Assembly (NCBI GenBank): GCA_902477765.1
Contig: CABSIM010000008.1
Span: 1 to 64,000 of the forward strand
Direction of reading: 5' to 3'
DNA from: an uncultured Clostridiaceae bacterium
Lineage (GTDB): Bacteria; Bacillota; Clostridia; Lachnospirales; Lachnospiraceae
DNA: 64,000 nt
Below, piece by piece: positions 58,040-64,000 of this stretch. Every line of letters starts with the position of its first letter. Position 1 is the stretch's first letter. The notes beneath the pieces are model-generated. The model had not been told where the DNA came from. It saw only the letters and a list, made by a program, of their open reading frames with translations, and did not search any database. The position numbers and the translations under genes are program-made.

Positions 58040-59200
58040 ATGAAATACAGAGCACTGGGAAATACGGGGCTTCTGGTCAGTGAGATCGGACTGGGAGGAG
58101 AATGGCTGGAGCGTCACAGCAGCCGGGAAGTCAGGGCAGTCATTGACTGCTGTGAGGAAAACGGAATCAATGTGCTGGACTGCTGGATGTCGGAGCCCAA
58201 TGTCCGATCCAACATCGGGGCTGCCATCCGCGGAAAACGTGACCGGTGGATCATAGAGGGGCACATCGGCTCCACATGGCAGAACGGACAGTATGTGAGA
58301 ACCAGGGAAATGGGTAAGGTGCGGGAGGCTTTTGAAGATCTCCTGACACGACTGGAAACCGATTACATCGACCTGGGCATGATCCATTTCGTGGATGAGC
58401 CTGCGGAATTCGACCGGATTCTGGCGGGGGAATTCATGGAATATGTCAGATCGCTGAAAAAGCAGGGAGTGATCCGTCATATCGGTCTCAGCACACATAA
58501 TCCGGCTGTGGCAAAACAGGCAGCCCTGTGCGGTGAGATTGAGCTGCTTCTGTTCAGCATCAACCCGGCCTTTGACCTGCTTCCGGCAGACGAAGATATG
58601 AACCGGTATTTTGATGAGGCTTCCTATGCAGGCGATTTTTCCGGAATTGCGCCGGAACGGGCGGAACTGTACAGAATCTGTGAGCAGCGCGGTGTGGGAA
58701 TCCATGTGATGAAAGGGTATGCAGGAGGAAGGCTGTTTTCCGAAAAAACATCTCCTTTCGGTGTGGCGCTGACACCGGTCCAGTGCCTTCACTATGCCCT
58801 TACAAGACCGGCTGTGGCCAGTGTCATGGCGGGATTCGATACTCCGGAGCATGTGCTGGAGGCTGTTTCCTATGAGAATGCCACAGAACAGGAGAAAGAC
58901 TATGCCAGCGTGCTGGCCCGTGCACCCCGCCATGCATATTCCGGCCAGTGTACCTACTGCGGTCACTGTGCACCGTGTCCGGCCGGCATTGACGTGGCCA
59001 TGGTCAGCAAGCTGTATGATCTGGCGGTCATGCAGGATACGGTGCCTGCGGCGGTACAGGCCCATTATCAGGCTCTGAGTGCCCACGCCGGCGACTGCAT
59101 CCGGTGCGGCGGATGTGAAATGCGCTGTCCCTTCCATGTTCCGGTTATGGAACGGATGGACCGGATCAGAAAAATATTCGGAGAGCAGAGGGGAGACTGA
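58040..59200 (+). CDS. Aldo/keto-reductase-like Fe-S protein without the canonical catalytic tetrad
   Basis: The 386-residue protein has an AKR TIM barrel (1-285) and a C-terminal ferredoxin-like part with CTYCGHCAPCP and CIRCGGCEMRCP. The catalytic tetrad is changed: at the conserved Asp the sequence is LDCWMSEPNVRSN (Tyr replaced, Glu at that place), the Lys position reads EGHIG (His), while the His in DLGMIHFVD is kept. It belongs to a clostridial group of Fe-S AKR homologues with this same change, so it likely does another redox reaction. ATG at 58040 follows AAAGAGAAAGGGCGGAAG. It lies 48 bases after the ferredoxin gene and 3 before the antiporter gene. Confidence 0.88.
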   Translation: MKYRALGNTGLLVSEIGLGGEWLERHSSREVRAVIDCCEENGINVLDCWMSEPNVRSNIGAAIRGKRDRWIIEGHIGSTWQNGQYVRTREMGKVREAFEDLLTRLETDYIDLGMIHFVDEPAEFDRILAGEFMEYVRSLKKQGVIRHIGLSTHNPAVAKQAALCGEIELLLFSINPAFDLLPADEDMNRYFDEASYAGDFSGIAPERAELYRICEQRGVGIHVMKGYAGGRLFSEKTSPFGVALTPVQCLHYALTRPAVASVMAGFDTPEHVLEAVSYENATEQEKDYASVLARAPRHAYSGQCTYCGHCAPCPAGIDVAMVSKLYDLAVMQDTVPAAVQAHYQALSAHAGDCIRCGGCEMRCPFHVPVMERMDRIRKIFGEQRGD

Positions 59201-59203
59201 CAT

Positions 59204-60538
59204 ATGCTGGAAATCGCGACGATGGCGGCATTTACGCTGATTCTTATTGCCTGCATCGGGACAGGGGCATCCATTGTTTTTGCCATGGCGGCCGGCTATG
59301 TGCTGTTTTTTGCCTACGGACTCATGAAAAAACACGCGCCCGGTGAAATTCTGCGGATGTCTTTTTCCGGAGTGCGCAGTGTCCGGAATATCCTGATCAT
59401 TTTTCTTCTGATCGGAATGATCACGGCGCTCTGGAGAGCTTCGGGGACCATTCCGGTGATCATCTGCATGGCAGCGGGATTTGTACGCCCGTCAGTTTTC
59501 ATTCTCATCACGTTTCTTTTAAACTGTATGGTTTCCGTACTGACAGGAACGGCATTCGGCACTGCGGCCACCATGGGGGTCATCTGCATGTCCATGGCAT
59601 CGGCCATGGGAATCAATCCGGTTTTCTGCGGGGGAGCGGTGATTTCCGGCATTTTTTTCGGAGACCGGTGCTCACCGGTTTCCACCAGCGCGCTGCTTGT
59701 GAGTGAACTGACCTCCACGGATATCTATGAGAATATCCGGCGTATGACAGCCACGGCTCTGGTTCCTTTTCTGATTTCCTGTCTTATTTACGGAGGAGCC
59801 GGCTTCTTTTTCGGCGGAACAGGAGAGATCATGGATGTGGAGGCGATTTTTTCCGGAAGTTTCTTTCTTCACTGGATTCTGGTGCTTCCGGCTGCATCCA
59901 TTCTGATTCTTTCCCTGTTCCGGGTCAATGTAAAGATTACCATGGCGGTCAGCATCATTCTTTCCTTTCTGATGGGAATCATTTTTCAGAAGACGTCGCC
60001 GGCAGAGCTGGCAGAGATGATGGTGTTCGGGTATTCCGCAGAAGATCCGGAACTGGCAGGGATGCTGAACGGAGGGGGGATCACATCCATGGTGCGGGTG
60101 GCACTGATTGTGAGTCTTTCTTCCTCCTATGCGGGCATATTTGAAGGAACAGGACTTCTGACAAGCCTGAAACGATATATTGCGTCGCTGGGAAAAACAC
60201 TGACTCCATTCGGAGGAATTCTGGCGGTGTCGGCGGTTACTTCCATGATTTCCTGCAATCAGACTCTGGCGGCCATGCTGACCCATCAGCTCTGCCGTGA
60301 GCTGGAGCCGGACAGGCAGCGGATGGCCATTCATCTGGAAAATTCCGTGATTGTCATGGCGCCTCTGGTTCCCTGGTCCATTGCAGGGGCGGTTCCTCTT
60401 GCCACCATCGGCGCGCCCATGGCCGGTCTGGCGGCGGCCTGCTATCTGTATCTGGTACCGCTCTGGAATCTGCTGACAGAACTGCGGAAGGGATGGTCCG
60501 GTTCCGCGGTTCCCGGGAAAGGAATGAGACCGGCGTAA
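59204..60538 (+). CDS. NhaC family Na+/H+ antiporter
   Basis: The 444-residue membrane protein has about 11 segments and NhaC landmarks: GTAFGTAATMGV, GAVISGIFFGDRCSPVSTSALLVSELT and the C-terminal SCNQTLAAMLTHQLC and NSVIVMAPLVPWSIAGAVPLATIG. NhaC members exchange Na+ for H+ or carry organic anions such as malate/lactate. ATG at 59204 lies within 3 bases after the AKR gene. In this operon it could carry a substrate of the other enzymes, which is inference. Confidence 0.9.
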   Translation: MLEIATMAAFTLILIACIGTGASIVFAMAAGYVLFFAYGLMKKHAPGEILRMSFSGVRSVRNILIIFLLIGMITALWRASGTIPVIICMAAGFVRPSVFILITFLLNCMVSVLTGTAFGTAATMGVICMSMASAMGINPVFCGGAVISGIFFGDRCSPVSTSALLVSELTSTDIYENIRRMTATALVPFLISCLIYGGAGFFFGGTGEIMDVEAIFSGSFFLHWILVLPAASILILSLFRVNVKITMAVSIILSFLMGIIFQKTSPAELAEMMVFGYSAEDPELAGMLNGGGITSMVRVALIVSLSSSYAGIFEGTGLLTSLKRYIASLGKTLTPFGGILAVSAVTSMISCNQTLAAMLTHQLCRELEPDRQRMAIHLENSVIVMAPLVPWSIAGAVPLATIGAPMAGLAAACYLYLVPLWNLLTELRKGWSGSAVPGKGMRPA

Positions 60539-60585
60539 GTCCTGGCTGAACAAGATATGGTGTCCGCCTGAAAGGAGAAGGGATC

Positions 60586-61059
60586 ATGACTGTAAAGGAA
60601 CTGAAGGAAGCAGGGGCCATATATGCCGGGACACTGGGGGAGGCTCTGTCTTCCTATTCCCACAGGACTGTGCTTATGGACGGGAAAACGGCTGCAGATT
60701 TTTTCCTGGAACAGAAGAAAGCCGGCGGAAAGGTATACCTGGATTTTTATTATTATGTTCTGGAGGAAAAGGCAGCGGAGAAGGTCAGATCCGTGCTTTC
60801 AGAAGAAGAAATACAGTATCTGAGAGAACTGGACCACAGGGAGGGAGATGTGATTTTTCCGGCAGAAGACCGGCTGATCCGGATTGCTGCTTCCCTGAAT
60901 GAATCGGAAATGCTGTTTTCCACGTTTTATGTGGTGGAAAAGGATGGGGCTGCCAGTATCTGGTGGGCCAACTACCGAGGGGAATATGAAAAATTTTTTC
61001 CGGCAGAAACAGGAAGCGGATCCGGTCCGGTTCCGGCAGAATGTACGGAAAATCCATGA
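60586..61059 (+). CDS. Unknown soluble protein in the catabolic operon
   Basis: The 157-residue protein has no recognised domain. It begins MTVKELKEAGAIYAGTLGE and has an acidic middle (KAAEKVRSVLSEEEIQYLRELDHRE) and an aromatic C-terminal part (IWWANYRGEYEKFFPA). ATG at 60586 follows GAAAGGAGAAGGGATC, a strong ribosome site. It lies 47 bases after the antiporter and 15 before the amidohydrolase, in the same operon, and so probably takes part in the same pathway. Confidence 0.7.
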   Translation: MTVKELKEAGAIYAGTLGEALSSYSHRTVLMDGKTAADFFLEQKKAGGKVYLDFYYYVLEEKAAEKVRSVLSEEEIQYLRELDHREGDVIFPAEDRLIRIAASLNESEMLFSTFYVVEKDGAASIWWANYRGEYEKFFPAETGSGSGPVPAECTENP

Positions 61060-61074
61060 CAGGGAGGGAGTATT

Positions 61075-62259
61075 ATGCTGTTTAAGCACTGCAGATTTGC
61101 AGGAGAACTGACAGAAGGATATGGGAAAGAGTCCGGGGATCTCAGAATTTCCGGGGAATTCATTCAGGAAATCGGAAAAAAACTGGAACCGGAAGAGGGC
61201 GAGGAAGTAAAAGATCTTTCCGGAAAATTTTTACTTCCCGGGCTGATTGATCTGCATACGCACTTTGCCCAGTGGAGTGATACCTCCAATTATGAACTCC
61301 TGACTCTGGATCCGGCAGAAGCCGCATTCCGCTATTACCGCCATGCAATGGCGTTTGCCGCACAGGGATATACCACAGTCCGGGATGTGGGCTCTGATTT
61401 CAGATCTGCCAATGCCCTCAGCAGGGCCATCAGAAACGGATGGATCGACGGTCCGAGGGTATTCAGCTGCGGACTGATCGTCACTCCCACGGAAACCGGA
61501 AATCAGAGCTTTACCGGCATGTATCATGAAGCGGACGGTTCCGAGGAAATCACAAAGGCCTGCCGGGAAGAATATAAAAAGGGTGCCTCTTTCATAAAAA
61601 TCATGGCATCCGGATCTTTTCTCAACGACGGAGGAGTGCCGTCCCAGCCCATTGTCACACCGGAGGAACTGAAGGCTGCCGTGGCTGTGTCACAGCGAAA
61701 AGACGGCTATGTGGCGGCACACGTCCACAGCCGGGATGCAATCCGGATGGCTGTCGAAACGGGAGTCAGGACCCTGGAACACGGCTCTTTTATGGATGAT
61801 ATCTGTATCAGAGAACTGAAGGAATCCGGCTCGTCTTTTGTGGTTCCGACACTTTCCACCATTATTTTCTATGACAACAATGATTCGTCATCTGGGTTTA
61901 TCCGGGCGGCAAGCCACAAACTGAACATGAAGCTTCAGTCGTTTGAAAATCTGAGAGCAGGCTGCGAGGCGGGACTGAAATACGGATGGGGAACAGACAT
62001 TCCCCTGGACTCATGGGAAAAGAATCCGGGACTGGAATTCCGGATGCGGAAAAAATATTTTGGATGTTCCAATACGGAGCTTCTGAAGCAGGCCACCATA
62101 TACAGTGCGGAGGCCATCGGCATCGACTCCCTGACAGGTTCTGTATGTGCGGGAAAATATGCGGATCTCATTGTGGTGGATCAGGATCCCAGAGAGTCCC
62201 TGGAAGCCATGTTCCGGAAACCGCTTATGGTATTCTGCCGCGGGAAGCGGCTGTTCTGA
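61075..62259 (+). CDS. Amidohydrolase family protein (imidazolonepropionase/prolidase-like)
   Basis: The 394-residue metallohydrolase has HTH ligands (H61, H63) in LIDLHTHFAQW, the likely carbamylated or metal-bridging Lys in FIKIMASGS, His in AAHVHSRD and LEHGS, and the Asp in GTDIPLDS. The closest relatives are the prolidase and Xaa-Pro dipeptidase-like amidohydrolases. ATG at 61075 follows AGGGAGGGAGTATT. It is the last gene of the forward operon, and a terminator follows. The substrate is unknown, possibly a ring amide or an N-acyl amino acid. Confidence 0.9.
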   Translation: MLFKHCRFAGELTEGYGKESGDLRISGEFIQEIGKKLEPEEGEEVKDLSGKFLLPGLIDLHTHFAQWSDTSNYELLTLDPAEAAFRYYRHAMAFAAQGYTTVRDVGSDFRSANALSRAIRNGWIDGPRVFSCGLIVTPTETGNQSFTGMYHEADGSEEITKACREEYKKGASFIKIMASGSFLNDGGVPSQPIVTPEELKAAVAVSQRKDGYVAAHVHSRDAIRMAVETGVRTLEHGSFMDDICIRELKESGSSFVVPTLSTIIFYDNNDSSSGFIRAASHKLNMKLQSFENLRAGCEAGLKYGWGTDIPLDSWEKNPGLEFRMRKKYFGCSNTELLKQATIYSAEAIGIDSLTGSVCAGKYADLIVVDQDPRESLEAMFRKPLMVFCRGKRLF

Positions 62260-62267
62260 CAGAAAGG

Positions 62268-62309
62268 AAATCTGCCGCAGAGAGAAATCTCCGGTGCGGC
62301 AGATTTTTC
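62268..62309 (+). terminator. Terminator after the catabolic operon
   Basis: AAATCTGCCGC (62268-62278) pairs with GCGGCAGATTT (62296-62306), followed by two more T. It ends the forward operon 3 bases before the leftward permease gene's stop codon. Confidence 0.85.
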
Positions 62310-62311
62310 TG

Positions 62312-63103
62312 TTATCGGATTTTTTTTTCCAGGCAGCTGATTCCCTGATACAGGACGGCAGAAAGAATGCAGAGAATCACAATGCTCATCATTACCATAT
62401 CCAGCTTGAATACCTGACTTCCGTAGATAATCAGATATCCCAGTCCGCAGTCTGCCGCCAGGAATTCTCCTATGATCACACCCACAAGGCAGAGCCCGAT
62501 GTTGACTTTCATATTGCTGATCAGAAGCGGAACGGAACCTGGAAGAAGGACTTTGGTGAGCACATCTTTTCTGGTGCCGCCCAGAGAACGGATGAGTTTG
62601 ATCTGATCCGGATCCATGTTCCGGAAACCATTGTGAAGGGTAAGAATCGAGCCGAAGACCGCCACCGAAACAGCGGCGATGATGATGGTGCGCAGATTGC
62701 TTCCCAGCCAGACAATAAGAATAGGGGCAAGTGCAGACTTGGGAAGGCTGTTGAGCATCACCAGATATGGATCCAGGATTTCCCACAGGCTTCTGCTGGA
62801 CCAGAGTGCCACAGCTCCGAGAATTCCCAGGACCGTCACAAGAAAAAAACTTGCAAGGGTTTCCCACAGGGTAATGCCCAGATGCAGAAAAATACTTCCG
62901 TCCCGCACCATGGAATAAAAGCAGAGGGCAGAGCGGGAAGGAGAACTGAATATAAAGTCATTGATCAGGCCGGCTCTGGCACAGAACTCCCAGGCCGACA
63001 GAAATATCAAAAGAAGAAGAACACGGCTTACGGCCACGAAGGTCCTTCTCCGTTTCTGGGCCGCAACAAATTCCTGCTGGGCCAGAGTTTCATGAGTTTT
63101 CAT
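62312..63103 (-). CDS. ABC transporter permease (SsuC/TauC-like)
   Basis: The 263-residue permease has about six membrane segments and the EAA-type loop LIRSLGGTRKDVLTKVLLPGSVPLLISNM. It belongs to the class that imports sulfonates, taurine, nitrate or thiamine precursors. ATG at 63103 follows GGAGGTGTCCC. It lies 36 bases after the ATPase gene; the binding protein is not inside the window and is presumably encoded upstream, to the right of the edge. Confidence 0.93.
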   Translation of the reverse strand: MKTHETLAQQEFVAAQKRRRTFVAVSRVLLLLIFLSAWEFCARAGLINDFIFSSPSRSALCFYSMVRDGSIFLHLGITLWETLASFFLVTVLGILGAVALWSSRSLWEILDPYLVMLNSLPKSALAPILIVWLGSNLRTIIIAAVSVAVFGSILTLHNGFRNMDPDQIKLIRSLGGTRKDVLTKVLLPGSVPLLISNMKVNIGLCLVGVIIGEFLAADCGLGYLIIYGSQVFKLDMVMMSIVILCILSAVLYQGISCLEKKIR

Positions 63104-63139
63104 GGGACACCTCCAAAACTGTCCGGGATCCTGTCTGCA

Positions 63140-63901
63140 TCAGTTCTGCAGGATTTTCCAGACCTTATTGAAATAAGAAGAAAATTCAGGAGAATTTCTC
63201 CGTTCAAGAGGACTGAGATCCGGGGAAGAAAACGGAACCGGAAGGATTTCCCTGATTCTTCCCGGCCGCCTGGACAAAATGACGATCCGGTCCGCCACAC
63301 TGACCGCTTCGGACAGGTCATGCGTGATGAGAACTGCGGTTTTATGCCGGCTTTTTATGATGGTGCTGATATCATCACAGACCGAAAGGCGGGTCTGGTA
63401 ATCCAGAGCGGAAAAGGGCTCATCCAGCAGCAGAAGGTCCGGTTCCAGAGCCAGTGTACGGATCAGTGCCGCCCGCTGGCGCATGCCGCCGGAAAGCTCG
63501 GAAGGTCTGGAATTCCGGAACTGTTCGAGGCCGTATGCTTTCAGAAGTTCCTCTGCCTTTTTTTTATGCCGGTCATCCAGCAGGTGCCTGATCTCCAGAC
63601 CAAGACATACATTGGAGAAAATTGTACGCCATTCAAACAGATGATCTTTCTGAAGCATGTAGCCGATACCGGAAAGACCGTCTGCAACAGGAACCCCATC
63701 CATGAGGACCGTGCCTTCGTCCGGAGTAAGAAGTCCGCTGATCAGAGAAAGAAGTGTGGATTTTCCGCAGCCGGAAGGACCGACAACGGCGATGAATTCA
63801 CCGGGATCCACGGTAAAGGATATATCGGAAAGAGCCTGGGTTTCTCCGTCCAGAGTATGGTAGGAATAGCCCAGCCCTCTGACATCCAGCTTGGGAACCA
63901 T
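63140..63901 (-). CDS. ABC transporter ATP-binding protein (SsuB/TauB-like)
   Basis: The 253-residue ATPase has Walker A VVGPSGCGKSTLLSLISG, Q-loop GYMLQKDHLFEWRTI, signature LSGGMRQRAALIRTL and LLLLDEPFSALDY. It goes with the SsuC-like permease next to it. ATG at 63901 has a GAGGTG ribosome site. The substrate is unknown; nearby amidohydrolases would fit a nitrogen heterocycle or a sulfonate, but this is inference. Confidence 0.93.
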   Translation of the reverse strand: MVPKLDVRGLGYSYHTLDGETQALSDISFTVDPGEFIAVVGPSGCGKSTLLSLISGLLTPDEGTVLMDGVPVADGLSGIGYMLQKDHLFEWRTIFSNVCLGLEIRHLLDDRHKKKAEELLKAYGLEQFRNSRPSELSGGMRQRAALIRTLALEPDLLLLDEPFSALDYQTRLSVCDDISTIIKSRHKTAVLITHDLSEAVSVADRIVILSRRPGRIREILPVPFSSPDLSPLERRNSPEFSSYFNKVWKILQN

Positions 63902-64000
63902 GTGACACCTCGGAATATTTCTGGTTTCAGTTTAGAATATGTCCGGATGAGCCGGGTGTGAGCATGTTTCAGCGAGAAACTTTGTCTATTGATTTTTCCT
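63902..64000. other. Window-edge stretch upstream of the SsuB-like gene
   Basis: These 99 bases hold no gene that I can support. No certain promoter was seen. The missing binding-protein gene of the transporter may begin beyond the edge. Confidence 0.5.

Noticed and set aside
57287..59335. Minus-strand reading of 682 residues
   Set aside because: It lies opposite the EFR1 and AKR-like genes, which have ribosome sites and motifs; the composition (many His, Arg, Ser) is that of an antisense reading.
62147..63961. Plus-strand reading of 604 residues at the right end
   Set aside because: It lies opposite the SsuBC-like pair and starts inside the amidohydrolase gene; no motif was recognised.

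Overview
The window (about 50% GC) looks like the chromosome of an anaerobic, spore-forming member of the Clostridia, most likely a Lachnospiraceae-type gut organism. The signs are an alpha/beta-type SASP gene and ylbJ, a T-box leader before thrS, Ala/Thr/Glu-rich linkers behind the lipoprotein cysteines of the ABC binding proteins, ylxM-ffh and recU of Firmicutes type, and a complete glycine reductase operon. There are no rRNA genes, insertion sequences, phage genes or CRISPR arrays. The only tRNA gene is tRNA-Sec. The genus call is inference.

Layout. 1-3.7 kb: end of a ClC-type channel gene, T-box-controlled thrS, and an SRAP (HMCES/YedK-like) gene. 3.7-22.5 kb: a selenium and glycine reductase island. 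It holds selD (itself a selenoprotein, UGA codon 15) behind a gene for a degenerate AAA+ regulator; a TraX-like gene; grdX-grdE-grdB-trxB-trxA-grdA-grdC-grdD (UGA at GrdB codon 350 and GrdA codon 44); tRNA-Sec, selA, selB; a LysR-type regulator; and yedE, a TusA-like gene, a DUF3343 gene and a cysteine-desulfurase-like gene. Selenium uptake and delivery, Sec synthesis, Sec decoding and the main Sec consumer lie side by side. Thioredoxin reductase and thioredoxin feed electrons to GrdB and GrdA, and GrdC/GrdD turn the Se-carboxymethyl group on GrdA into acetyl phosphate.

22.5-46.7 kb: mostly conserved housekeeping genes: ylxM-ffh-rpsP-khpA-rimM-trmD, a polar amino acid ABC transporter, rplS-lepB-rbgA-rnhB-yraN-pgeF, a SASP gene, rsmD-coaD plus a coiled-coil gene, ylbJ, an M23 peptidase gene, pseudouridine synthases, a HAD hydrolase, a YgiQ radical SAM protein, an SDR, recU-hflK-hflC and pepT.

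46.7-64 kb: accessory catabolic genes. They include two small unknown genes, a DUF4392 gene behind a leader that looks like an attenuator, DUF3870, an M20 amidohydrolase, a PfkB-type kinase, a PotABCD-like ABC operon, a cyclic amidohydrolase, a forward operon (flavodoxin-ferredoxin, Fe-S aldo/keto-reductase-like protein lacking the usual catalytic Tyr and Lys, NhaC-type antiporter, unknown protein, second amidohydrolase), and an SsuBC-like ABC pair running to the window edge. This last part is the best candidate for an undescribed pathway; its substrate cannot be read from sequence.
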